DNA of 64,000 nucleotides. Source: Marsupella aquatica. Its lineage: Eukaryota; Marchantiophyta. Position numbers and translations under genes: made by a program. Shown here one piece after another: positions 10,483 to 20,353 of the stretch; within the stretch, counting starts at the first letter, position 1, and each line of letters begins with the position of its first letter. The notes beneath the pieces are model-generated. The model was not told the DNA's origin and did no database searches. It was given only the letters and a program-made list of their open reading frames with translations. Where the stretch lies: assembly GCA_973895155.1 (NCBI GenBank), contig OZ316895.1, positions 186,001 through 250,000 on the forward strand, in the 5' to 3' direction.

Positions 10483-13400
10483 ATGACAAGGAAAGCACTT
10501 TGGGTGGATGGCTGCTCTACTCCAGCACGGGCGAAGGCAAGGCTCAAATTGATTACTCAAGGCAGATTGGAATCTCGTGCATATGGAATTGTAGGCCCCG
10601 TCATCCGGCAGATGTCTGGCGTGGCAAAAATTTACAGCCCGTGCCTACAGCGGGTGCAGCACGAGCTCGACGCATTTCGTGATCAGTGGAGGCTTCAGAA
10701 GAAGGTTGTCGAGCTGTATGGGAGGGAAGTTCAATCTGCACAGCCTGAATACAACGGGGAAGCTGAAGCCCGCACTGGTTTTCAAAGTGTAACGGGGCAT
10801 GACAACCATGTAGCACAGCTGGAGGCACCATCCCCTCAAACTCGCCCAGGAGCTGCCAAGTGGAGGGAAGCTGCAAAGATAATCGAGCAGAAGCGGAACC
10901 AGTGGAGGCTTCAGAAGAAGGCTGCCGAGCTGTATGGGAGGGAAGCTCAATCAGCACAGCCTGAATACAACGGGGAAGCTGAAGCCCGCGCTGGTTTTCA
11001 AAGTGTAAAGGGGCATGACGACCATATTGCACAGCTGGAGGCACCATCCCCTCAAACTCGCCCAGGAGCTGCCAAGTGGAGGCAAGCTGCAAAGATGATC
11101 GAGCATAAGCGGAACCCTTCACGTAAAGTCGTTGGTGGGATTGAATCACGTCAACAGAACTCTGACAGCTTGAAAATGCAACTCGAACGAACAGGTGACA
11201 TAAAATCGAAAATAACCAGATGTATAACAGCGGACGGTGTACAAGATATTCGAGAGCCGGAACCTCTATCCAGGGAGGAAGAGGAGCAATCTTCAGCTAT
11301 CTGTGAAGAAGCGGTGACTGAGAATTTAGGAAGGCAACACCTGATAACCGAGGAGCTGCTCAGGAAAGAAAATTGGAGGGAGGCAGGGCTCGATTTGATT
11401 GGCCAAGGCGGATTGCGATCTCTTTCCAATTGTGGCAACAGAGATTGGTCTCGAAACAATGCACAACGGAATGGCAGTAGTGACATGCATAGCGCGGGGA
11501 CCACGAGTCAAGCAATTGCTGTGCTGCAGAATCGTCTACAACGAGGCATTACTACAAACTCGTACACATATGTTAAAGTTCTGCAGATGTGCTCCAAACA
11601 GAAAGACCTTTTAGCGGCGAAGCAGGTGCAAGACCACATCATCCAGAGTGGTTTGGGCAAGAATCAATATGTGGCGGTAACCCTCCTGAATGTGTACGTT
11701 ATATGTGGAGCATGGATGGATGCGCGCCGAATATTTGATCAAATTGAGAACAAGAGTGTTATCACTTGGAACAACATGATTGCTGGATATGCTAAGACTG
11801 GTAAAGTTCAATCTGCATTCGAACTTTTCAATCAAATGTGCCAAGAAGGCGTGCAGCCTAATGAGATCACATATCTGAGCATCCTGAAAGGATGTGCCAG
11901 CTCATTAGCTCTAACATTCGGCAAAGAAATTCATGAGCGTGTTCGGCATGCCGGCTTTGAATTGGACGTGCGTGTAGGGACTGCTCTCCTACTGATGTAC
12001 GCAAAATGTGGGTCCATCACCGAGGCAAGGAACGTTTTTGAAAAGTTAACCAATCGAAGTGTCATTACATGGAATGTTATGGTTGGAGCATATGCAGCAC
12101 GTGGTCTTGGTGTGGAAGCATATCGACTGTTTCTCCAAATGAGACGGGAAGGTTTAGAACCAGATGCATTCACTTACGGGAGCATCCTGAATGCATCTGC
12201 AAGTGAAGGGGCTTTGGAATGGGTGAAGGACGTTCATGGTCAGGCTAGCAAAGCGGGAGTGGAGTCAGATTTGCGTGTAGGCAATGCACTGGTTCACATG
12301 TATGCAGAGAGTGGCAGCGTACATGATGCCCGACTAGTGTTTGACAAAATGCAGAAACGCGATGTATTCACATGGAATGTAATGATCGGTGGACTTGCAC
12401 AACATGGATGTGGGCGTGAAGCACATCGACTGTTTCTCCAAATGAGACGGGAAGGTTTAGAACCAGATGCAATCACTTATCTGAGCATCCTGAATGCATC
12501 TGCAAGTGAGGGGGCGTTGGAGTGGGTGAAGGAGGTTCATGGCCACGCTAGCAAAGCCGGACTGGAGTCGGATTTGCGTGTGGGCAATGCACTCGTTCAC
12601 ATGTATGCAAAGAGTGGCAGTATAGATGATGCCCGACTGGTTTTCGACAGAATGGAGAAACGTGATGTTGTCACATGGAATACCATGATCGGGGGACTTG
12701 CACAACATGGATCTGGGTATGAAGCATATCGATTTTTTCTCCAAATGAGACGGGAAGGCTTCGAACCAAATGCAATCACTTATCTGAGCATCCTGAATGC
12801 ATCTGCAAGTGCGGGGGCTTTGGAGTGGGTGAAGGAGATTCACGGTCATGCTACCAAAGCGGGACTGGAGTCAGATTTGCGTGTGGGCACTGCAATGGTT
12901 CACATGTATGCGGAGAGTGGCAGTATAGATGACGCGCGACTTGTTTTTGACAGAATGGAGAAACGTGGTGTAGTCACCTGGAATGTAATGATCGGTGGAC
13001 TTGCACAACATGGATGTGGGCATGAAGCATATCGGTTGTTTCTCCAAATGAGACGGGAAGGCTTCGAACCAAATGCAATCACTTACGGGAGCATCCTGAA
13101 TGCATCTGCAAGTGAGGGGGCTTTGGAGTGGGTGAAGGAGGTTCATAACCACGCTAGCAAAGCTGGACTGGAGTCGGATTTGCGTGTGGGCACTGCAATG
13201 GTTCACATGTATGCAGAGAGTGGCAGTATAGATGACGCCCGACTAGTGTTTGACAGAATGCAGAAACGCGGTGTAGTCACATGGAATGTAATGATCGGTG
13301 GACTTGCACAACATGGATGTGGGCATGAAGCATATCGACTGTTTCTCCAAATGAGACGGGAAGGCTTCGAACCAGATGCAATCACTTATCTGAGTATTCT

Positions 13401-14499
13401 GAGTGCATCTGCAAGTGCGGGGGCTTTGAAGTGGGTGAAGGAGGTTCATGGCCACGCTAGGAAAGCCGGACTGGAGTCGGATCTGCGTGTGGGCAACGCA
13501 CTCGTTCACATGTATGCAAAGAGTGGCAGTATAGATGACGCCCAACAAGTTTTTGACAGACTCGGGAAACGCGATGTAATCACATGGAACATAATGATCG
13601 GTGGACTTGCACAACACGGACGTGGGCATGAAGCCCTGGAACTTTTCGGGCAAATGAATGCAGACCATGTGAAGCCCACCGAGACGTCATTCACAGCTGT
13701 GTTGTCAGCGTGTTCTCATGGAGGCCTTGTTGATGATGGCCGTAGAATCTTTTCAGCTATGACGCAAGATTATGGTATCGAGCGTACTATTTTTCACTAT
13801 AACCTTATGGTGGATATTCTTGGGCGGGCGGGACGCTTGGAGGAAGCAAAACAGTTCATCAGTAAGATGCCGATTGAACCAGATGATGTGACTTGGACAG
13901 CCTTGCTTGGGGCTTGTAGAACTTACGGTAACGTGGAGCTGGGTGAACGGGCCGCTAACGAGCTTTTCAAGTTGGAACCCGGTAAGGCCTCTACATATGT
14001 GCTGCTCTCCAATATCTATGCAGCAGCAGGAAAGTGGGAGAAAGTGTCAGCTGTGCGCACTATGATGCAAGAGAGAGGTGTTCGGAAGGAACCAGGACGT
14101 TGCTGGATTGATGTTGATAACACGATCCATGAATTTGTTGTGGGGGATACATCTCACCCAGAAGCGGAGGCGATCTATACTGAGCTGAATAAATTGAGTG
14201 AAAAACTGAAGGCTGAAGGCTACATTCCGGATACCCAGCTTGTATTGCATGATATCAACGAAGAGGATAAAGAGCTAGCCCTTTGCTCTCATAGTGAGAA
14301 GTTGGCTATTGCTTACGGACTTATGCACCTACCTTTGGGAGAACCAATTCGTGTAAGCAAGAACCTTCGGGTGTGTTCAGATTGCCACTCAGCAACCAAG
14401 TATATCTCTAAGGTGACCGGACGCGAGATTATTGCGAGGGATGCAAATCGGTTCCACCATTTCAAAGATGGAATGTGTTCTTGTGGTGATTACTGGTGA
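10483..14499 (+). CDS. PLS-DYW pentatricopeptide repeat protein, probable organellar RNA editing factor
   Basis: An intron-free frame of 1,338 codons from the first ATG. DYW-class PPR proteins bind specific organellar transcripts and their C-terminal cytidine-deaminase-like domain carries out C-to-U editing. Residues 1-60 are Arg/Lys/Ser-rich with few acidic residues, compatible with a plastid or mitochondrial presequence. Residues 68-211 are two 72-residue repeats. From about 360 to 1,066 there are seven PLS triplets, each exactly 101 residues. E motifs follow (about 1,135-1,245), then the DYW domain (about 1,246-1,338) with HSE at 1270-1272 (zinc ligand and catalytic Glu), C1298-x2-C1301-H, and a canonical CSCGDYW end. 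All key residues are present, so it looks functional. The frame is also open upstream to 10,384 but without an ATG. Confidence 0.95.
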   Translation: MTRKALWVDGCSTPARAKARLKLITQGRLESRAYGIVGPVIRQMSGVAKIYSPCLQRVQHELDAFRDQWRLQKKVVELYGREVQSAQPEYNGEAEARTGFQSVTGHDNHVAQLEAPSPQTRPGAAKWREAAKIIEQKRNQWRLQKKAAELYGREAQSAQPEYNGEAEARAGFQSVKGHDDHIAQLEAPSPQTRPGAAKWRQAAKMIEHKRNPSRKVVGGIESRQQNSDSLKMQLERTGDIKSKITRCITADGVQDIREPEPLSREEEEQSSAICEEAVTENLGRQHLITEELLRKENWREAGLDLIGQGGLRSLSNCGNRDWSRNNAQRNGSSDMHSAGTTSQAIAVLQNRLQRGITTNSYTYVKVLQMCSKQKDLLAAKQVQDHIIQSGLGKNQYVAVTLLNVYVICGAWMDARRIFDQIENKSVITWNNMIAGYAKTGKVQSAFELFNQMCQEGVQPNEITYLSILKGCASSLALTFGKEIHERVRHAGFELDVRVGTALLLMYAKCGSITEARNVFEKLTNRSVITWNVMVGAYAARGLGVEAYRLFLQMRREGLEPDAFTYGSILNASASEGALEWVKDVHGQASKAGVESDLRVGNALVHMYAESGSVHDARLVFDKMQKRDVFTWNVMIGGLAQHGCGREAHRLFLQMRREGLEPDAITYLSILNASASEGALEWVKEVHGHASKAGLESDLRVGNALVHMYAKSGSIDDARLVFDRMEKRDVVTWNTMIGGLAQHGSGYEAYRFFLQMRREGFEPNAITYLSILNASASAGALEWVKEIHGHATKAGLESDLRVGTAMVHMYAESGSIDDARLVFDRMEKRGVVTWNVMIGGLAQHGCGHEAYRLFLQMRREGFEPNAITYGSILNASASEGALEWVKEVHNHASKAGLESDLRVGTAMVHMYAESGSIDDARLVFDRMQKRGVVTWNVMIGGLAQHGCGHEAYRLFLQMRREGFEPDAITYLSILSASASAGALKWVKEVHGHARKAGLESDLRVGNALVHMYAKSGSIDDAQQVFDRLGKRDVITWNIMIGGLAQHGRGHEALELFGQMNADHVKPTETSFTAVLSACSHGGLVDDGRRIFSAMTQDYGIERTIFHYNLMVDILGRAGRLEEAKQFISKMPIEPDDVTWTALLGACRTYGNVELGERAANELFKLEPGKASTYVLLSNIYAAAGKWEKVSAVRTMMQERGVRKEPGRCWIDVDNTIHEFVVGDTSHPEAEAIYTELNKLSEKLKAEGYIPDTQLVLHDINEEDKELALCSHSEKLAIAYGLMHLPLGEPIRVSKNLRVCSDCHSATKYISKVTGREIIARDANRFHHFKDGMCSCGDYW
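10684..11115 (+). repeat. 216-bp tandem duplication in the PPR gene N-terminus
   Basis: Two adjacent, nearly identical 216-base units (10,684-10,899 and 10,900-11,115), each encoding 72 residues that begin QWRLQKK and include SPQTRPGAAKW. The repeat is charged and probably helical and does not match the PPR consensus. The few differences are mostly single substitutions, indicating a recent duplication that kept the frame. Confidence 0.9.
11560..13690 (+). repeat. Seven 303-bp PLS triplet repeats
   Basis: The TGGAAT...ATGAT core of each triplet recurs at exactly 303-base spacing: the reference ATG lies at 11,776, 12,079, 12,382, 12,685, 12,988, 13,291 and 13,594. The inner copies (about 12,180-13,560) are much more alike than the first two or the last, as expected of recent unequal exchange. 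Each unit gives 101 residues, one P, one L and one S motif. The reverse strand shows matching repeated open frames, which are shadows. Confidence 0.95.
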
Positions 14500-17207
14500 A
14501 CCCAGATTGAAATCTGTGTTGGGCTGGCTGGAAAGTGATCTAAAGCAGTACTCACTGGCAGCGCAGATACAATCAGGTTTTCGTTGCTGCAATTGTGTAA
14601 CATATTTTTTGAGATTCTTCAATTCGGGGTTGTAACTAGCCCTCTTCCCTCTTCTGGCTGAAAGACGTTTTCATGTAAGAGAAATGTTAGGGCGATTTAC
14701 TTTTGAGAGTCGAAATCATAGATGCGTGAAATCAAGCTCTTGGCCCGCCATGTAGAAATTTTGTTTGATATCTTCGTTATATTTTGTTGTCAGATTAGAA
14801 AAAGGGTTTGCATACAGTAGCTGCCTTGCCATGAACATAGTACTGGAGGGGAACTTACTTTGCTGACACGAGACGGTAAAATCAAGGGCATGAAGATAAA
14901 ATTCGCCGATGACAACCTCCACCAGCATAAAACTTTAAGCAATCAGTTTCAGAGTTCATTGACTTGCAGAGAAAGCCTTGGGCTCCCAGACTCATAAATG
15001 TATCCAGATCTGATACAGCTTGGTGATGTAGGTGGGAGACTAGACAATTCAATTCAATTCTAGGAAGGTGGCCATGTTCTTCTGCTTCGAAGCTAGTTGA
15101 CAGCCTGAATTCAACCAAAGATATGAAGTTCCACCTGCAACTCAACTGTTCTGAGCTTCGCAGATTTACAAGATAAGGTCGTGAAAGGTGCTCTAAAGTA
15201 TGTTAACTACTCCGGGTTTTGGGGAGGAAGTCCTCAAATTATGCGAGAATGAGAATGATGCACTGTACACTGCTATCCTCAAAGATCATCGGACAAGGCA
15301 GGAAAGTGGGCTGTATTTGCAGTAGAAATTTTGCTACGTTGATGGCATGATTGAAATCTGAAAGCTCATAGACAGTGCACATGAACGGAGAAGGGAGCAT
15401 AGTTCTGCAAGGAATAGTGGATGAGCATGTGTCTGTTGCTTCTGCCGGGCCCATGCCTACTTCAAGAAAATCGATTCATCTTGGAGAAGGTCTTGAGAGA
15501 GATTAATCTGTTATCTCTTCTTTTGGGTTTGAATTTTCTGGGGTGAGAATGATGTCGAAGACGTCTGGTGGAAGGACACCATTCTTCCTTTGAGCTAACG
15601 CAACAACATTCAGGCTGGCAGCAATCAATCATGAATTTTAATTTGTGCATCTTCTTGACAGTGGAATGCCAATGTGAGTTGTGAGTTGTTTTCCTCAATT
15701 GTTGGCAGTCAAAAGTCACCCGATGAGGTATTGTATGATGCAACCAAACAGGACATTTCGCTAGCAAGTGTGGAAATGGCTGGCAATACCCTACTGCAGC
15801 TGCAAATCCACTGGATTGCTCTGAGTCCAACCTGCCCACTTATCATCTTTTTGTGGTGAAGTCTCCACTGTTGCTTCAAACTCAGGTCCATCTGGTTTTG
15901 GCTCCTTTGTGCTTAGTGTTACTGTTGTCGGCTTCTTGACTCATTAGGCCTCAGTTAATACCTCCCTACCTTTCCATTCATTGTGTACCAAGGTGATTCA
16001 CCTCAAGAACAATCTCCTTTGTCCAAGCTACAGTGGTCCCTTATGGCTTCCAATGCTTAAACGGTACACCTGTAGATGGCCTCATGCCTACTCACTGCCC
16101 TTGCACAATATTAGCTGGTCCAGTTGTTGGGAGTGGGAGTCCAGAGGATCATACATATCTTATGGTCATTGCTGATGCAATGAGGCCGGTCTTCAGGCCA
16201 TTTCAGGGTGTTTGTGTACACGGTCTCTTGCATGCACTGAGTAGTCTCCACAGTCTCCAAGCTTCAGCATTTGGATTCCCATAACATTGTTGCTTAAACA
16301 TTAAAGCTCCCATGGAATTGATGTTTAATCTTAGACTCGACTAGTATTGATCAGGGTGATTTTCTTGGGGCAATTTTAGGCTCCCATAACATTATTTTTT
16401 GTTTTGTTGTTTAAGCGTCATTGGCATCAAAGTTGACTCACCCACTTGCAATCTTAGACTCCCATGACATTTCTGGTTAAACTTTGTAGCTCATGTAGCA
16501 TTGATGTTGAAACTTTCAAATTGCACTAGCATCCAAAGTGTCGTCATTTTAGTGTTGTAAAATATTCAATTTTGTAGGGCAGAAACGACATACAAAGGAG
16601 ATGAAGCTTGGTGATTGGTGGCACATTGGGGAGTTGGGATATATACTTGAGTGGACTCAATGTCAATCTACACACATCTAATTCAACCACCATTCAACGT
16701 TGTTAACATCAATCACCACCCTTGCAACCAACTCAACTCATTGCCGCACCACACCCACAATGCCAAGGCACATGGCCTTCTTGAATTCCTACTGCCTTTA
16801 ATCAGCTTCCTCAATGTGCTTATCGCCTTGGATTTTACTTCAGCACTACATTCAAGTCCAATTGAGATATAGGGCATCTGGTGGCAAGAGGGAGATCCTA
16901 TCTAACGGTTACGGGATCCAGTATGTTAGGGGGTACGAGGATTGTCACGCTCGATAACCGGAGTGTGCATTGGATCCTGTCTTTGACTGTTTTTTTCCCA
17001 TCCGTTCTCCTCATGCCGTTTTCATGTTGTTTTAGACTGCACGCCGTTGTTCATGGGATAACTATGGGCTGCACGATTGCTAGCGATTTTGCTGGCCTGA
17101 TGTACGTACAAAGAAATATGGTATATGTACAAATGTACCATCCATGGTAGGTTTATTATTCCAGTGGAAGAGTGAAGTTTATGTATAGAAACTACACTGT
17201 TCACCGT
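14500..17207. other. No gene recognised; weak CTCCCAT-type repeats
   Basis: Beyond the PPR stop there is no coding block I can support; the longest frame (15,462-15,839, minus) has no family resemblance. Between about 16,270 and 16,480 the phrase CTCCCATAACATT or close variants occurs at least three times about 80-100 bases apart, suggesting an old tandem repeat. Confidence 0.4.
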
Positions 17208-17284
17208 AATTAGTGTGACTAACACTAATTCAAGAGTGCCCATTTTCAGGGTCTACTCGCGAATTAGTGTTAGTCACACTAATT
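17208..17284. repeat. Perfect 24-bp inverted repeat
   Basis: Arm 17,208-17,231 is the exact reverse complement of 17,261-17,284, with a 29-base spacer. Each arm is itself a small palindrome (AATTAGTG, seven bases, CACTAATT). Variants of the TTAGTGTTA word recur to about 17,900. It could be a MITE-like terminus or a small hairpin; no flanking duplication is clear. Confidence 0.8.
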
Positions 17285-18250
17285 TTGTGCTAACACTATT
17301 TTCGCGCACATTGTTAGGATTTACTCTTAGGTTTAGAGTTACGACTGTACCATAGTTAAGGCTAACCTTAGTCGCAAACTTGGTTAGGTTAGTCATGCTG
17401 TGCACACTCTATAACCAAGCTTGGAGAGTGGGAACTCAGGCTCATTGTTACAGAGCTAGTTGAGAGGTAGGGAGAGTTTGCGCTGTGATGTTTGGTATGG
17501 TTGGTCGTCCGAGAGTGCAGTAAAGTTCTTGTGTGTTCCCGTTGATGTAACCTCATGTGGAGGTGAACCACGTATCTCTCTGTGTCGACTCTTGTGCGTT
17601 GGATGGTTCATGGGCTTGCCGTTGCGATTGTTGTCTATGCTCAACACACATGAATTAGTGTTAGAGTGGTCTCTTAAAAGTGGAAAAATAGAGCGAAGAC
17701 AACTATTTTGAAAAATTCACAACAAATAGTGTTACAATGGACTCAAGATCATCCAATTTTTCCAAGCAATTTAAACTAAAGTGAACAAAAATTGAAAAAA
17801 AAACTATTTTTAAAAATCTACAAAAATTAGTGTTACTTGTACTCAAAATCAATGTAACTAATGCAGTTGTGGTTAGTGTTAATTGGACGTGTTACTTGGA
17901 CGTTAAGTGTTACTTGGACTCAAAATCAATGTAACTAGTTTTGGGCTAGCCGAGAGTCAATTGATGCTAGCGAATTGATATCCATGCCAGATTTTGCATA
18001 TGGCAAGGAGAAAATGTTTCGGTGTCACCAATTTTTTTAGTGTTTGCTCGCAAGCTACATGACCCTCCTTACTGCACGGCCACACCGTTTCTCTACGATG
18101 TGACGGCGTTTGGGAGTCAATTGATTCATCCTCGTCCCCGCAGCCTGGCGCAACCTGTGGCCCCTCTTCAAAACCGCTCATTTTTAAGATCGAGATCTTT
18201 TCTTCGATCCTTTTCAATATATTTTGGTTCCCTGATTACCTTGCCCTACC
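17285..18250. other. No gene recognised; TTAGTGTTA-rich spacer
   Basis: AT-rich spacer in which AATTAGTGTTA and GTGTTACTTGGAC words recur, most densely at 17,640-17,935. Frames are short and unremarkable. Confidence 0.35.
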
Positions 18251-18254
18251 CTTC

Positions 18255-18261
18255 TATAAAT
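18255..18261 (+). promoter_or_regulatory. Candidate TATA box of the orphan UCP-like exon
   Basis: TATAAAT lies about 110 bases before the ATG at 18,371, followed by a purine-rich leader (GAGGA-type words, about 18,310-18,365). The spacing suits a plant core promoter with transcription starting near 18,285-18,295. Inferred from position only. Confidence 0.45.
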
Positions 18262-18370
18262 TCACGTCATGTTGTTCGTAATTAGCGCGTGCGTCTTTCT
18301 ATGTGCTTGGCGAGGCGAGGCGAGGACTGAGGAGAGGAGAAGAGAGGAGAGGAGAGGAGGTGGTGGAGCG

Positions 18371-18460
18371 ATGGTGGCAGAAGAGAAGCCGGGGAAGACC
18401 ACACACATCCCTCTGTATGGCACGTTCGCGAGCAGTGCGTCTGCAGCCTGCTGGGCAGAG
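18371..18460 (+). pseudogene. Orphan first exon resembling mitochondrial uncoupling protein (UCP/PUMP)
   Basis: A 30-codon exon starting ATG and ending GAG before a GTATCG donor encodes an N-terminus with GTFASSASAACWAE. Plant uncoupling proteins, inner-membrane carriers of the SLC25 family, begin with MVA... and (K/G)TFA(C/S)SAFAAC..E, followed by VCTIPLDTAK; the exon stops just before that carrier signature. No second exon is visible in the following kilobases: I find neither the PLDTAK signature nor a second carrier repeat. It therefore looks like a broken-off 5' end (promoter, leader, exon 1) of a duplicated gene. A very long intron reaching the next exon is less likely but not excluded, because the following DNA is repeat-rich. 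Confidence 0.55.
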
Positions 18461-18693
18461 GTATCGAAGGGTCATTCATGTTTGTGGCTCAAATTCTATC
18501 GTTCTAATATTTATTTCGGTGGGCAAAGTCTATCGACGGTAATAGCACAGGAAAACCCTAAACTTGTGTCGTGGGATGTAATTGTGGGTAACAGGCGAAC
18601 GGGCGCGTATGTGGAAATGTGCAGGGTTTACCCCTGAGTTAGCCATCTGGCACCCCAGTGTTCTACTGAAACAACTACTCGAAAAGAACCATC

Positions 18694-18783
18694 TTACTAA
18701 TAACCAGGCCCGTGACCGAAGGGTTACTAATAACCAGGCCCGTGACTGAAGGGTTACTAATAACCAGGCCCGTGACTGAAGGG
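18694..18783. repeat. Three 30-bp tandem repeats
   Basis: Three head-to-tail copies (18,694-18,723, 18,724-18,753, 18,754-18,783) of a unit containing TAACCAGGCCCGTGAC. The first differs from the others by one base. The lead-in AAGAACCATCTTACTAATAA is repeated at about 22,067, outside the array. Confidence 0.9.
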
Positions 18784-18799
18784 GTCGGTCACAAAGGCT

Positions 18800-20044
18800 T
18801 AACTATTACACAGCTTCTAGGTGTGTTAAACCACAAATCAGGGTATAAGATGACCACCGGCCCTGCCCAAGCCATAATCACCTTGTCCATGCCAAACTGA
18901 TGTTCCCTGGTCGCTCGTGGTTTGTAGGGACTGCCCAAGGCCTTGCAATCTTGTCTACAATTTGGTAACTTTACAACAATAGAGTGAAGTTGAACACAAT
19001 TCATGCCCTCAATAGGTATTAATTTCATTTCATTTCATTATATAATATCCAGAAGTGAGAAGCTCCATTTTGAGCCCGAGCTCTGTCAGGTCTCACTTGG
19101 TAGTTTTGACCAACATAATATAACTCTGGGCACGATTCAAATGATGTAGACATGGACTTTTGGGTCTTCTCTCATGAACTTTTTTGGACAGCTTTGCATC
19201 CTGCTGTTTATTTCATTTGTGCAAAAATGAATTAATGTCAAAGAAGTGGAATTTGGTGTGGATGAGTCTTGCCGAGAAAAACAATGAAACTATACCTTGG
19301 GGAGAAAAACTTTTGGAGGCATTTTTGGGCCCCCATCACAAAAGCTGAACATAGTTCAGCCCAATAACCAAATTAGTCCCTGATGAATATCACACCTAAC
19401 CTAAGTAAAAGTAATGCAACCCATTCTCCTATAATAACTCAAACAAGAATCTAGATTTGTGTTTATAAATGTGTGAGAAGTTTAGAAAAAGAAGAAAATA
19501 ATATATTTTTCCGTTTTTGATTTTCATTTCATATTTTTTACTTTATTAAAAACTCCCTCAAATAGTGTTCTCCCCCTCTCACAAGAAAAAGGATAAAAAC
19601 AAAGACCCTTTCGAACAAAGATTTATAAAAATAAAATGCTTTCCCTTTTTTATTTTTAAATCCTCCCCTTAAAACACTTTTAAACCTCCATCCCACTCAC
19701 CCTAAAAGGTTGAAAATAACTAATGCAAAGAATATAATATCTCAACAATTAGAAAAAAACATTTCCTTTACCCGTTTTAATCCCTCCCCTTAAGGTAACC
19801 TTAATATTCCATCCCGGCCAAAGAATACAAATGTCTCTTTTTGGGTCTTTTTATTCCTTCCTTCCTTTACCCTTAATCCTCTATAGCCCAGCCTCAAACA
19901 AAGAAAATAATCTAAAAGGATCATCCATGTGTTCCATGTCCATCCTTTCTCCTAAATAGACAGGATGAAGAAAAATAGAAACACAAAAAGTCCGCTACTT
20001 TTCATTCCTCCCCTTTGACTTAGCCCCTATAAAAGAGTAGTCCC
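18800..20044. other. AT-rich non-coding region
   Basis: No supported gene. From about 19,430 the sequence becomes a series of loosely repeated blocks alternating CCTCCCCTT-type and AAAGAATAAAA-type text, continuing on the far side of the solo LTR. Confidence 0.45.
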
Positions 20045-20049
20045 TCTTC

Positions 20050-20348
20050 TGTTGGGGATAATCTTTATCCCGATACACCATGCACATATAAACACCATAC
20101 AAAGTAGTCAACACAACGAGTACGTGGTTCACCTCTATCACGACTAAGGCTATGTCCATGGGAAAGCAAGCGACCTTTACTTCTCTCTTGCTTCACTCCA
20201 ACAATGAACTGAAGATCCACAAGGGCTGGCATCAGCCCTGGTTATATACAGCATGCATCAATGCTAACCTAAGCTAAGTCCTATTTAACCTGAGTTAGCC
20301 TAACTGCGGTTAGCCCTAGAGTCACAAGACTAAGAGCAATACTCAACA
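20050..20348. mobile_element. Solo LTR, copia-like, with 5-bp target duplication
   Basis: A 299-base unit begins TGTTGGGG and ends ACTCAACA, giving perfect 5-base inverted termini (TGTTG/CAACA). It is flanked by TCTTC at 20,045-20,049 and 20,349-20,353. The flanks joined without the element match a nearby paralogous site at about 20,418-20,440 (GTCCCTCTTCCAGGTGA), an empty-site copy. It carries TATATA-like words. No internal retroelement sequence is attached, so recombination between two LTRs probably removed it. Short LTRs with TGTTG/CAACA ends are typical of Ty1/copia elements. Confidence 0.85.
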
Positions 20349-20353
20349 TCTTC

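Noticed and set aside
11931-13694. Series of similar minus-strand frames of 60-141 codons opposite the PPR gene
   Set aside because: They repeat with the 303-base period and are mirror images of the plus-strand repeats; no independent coding evidence.
18694-18783. Possible CRISPR-like array
   Set aside because: Three direct 30-base repeats with no spacers, in a plant nuclear context; a plain tandem repeat.
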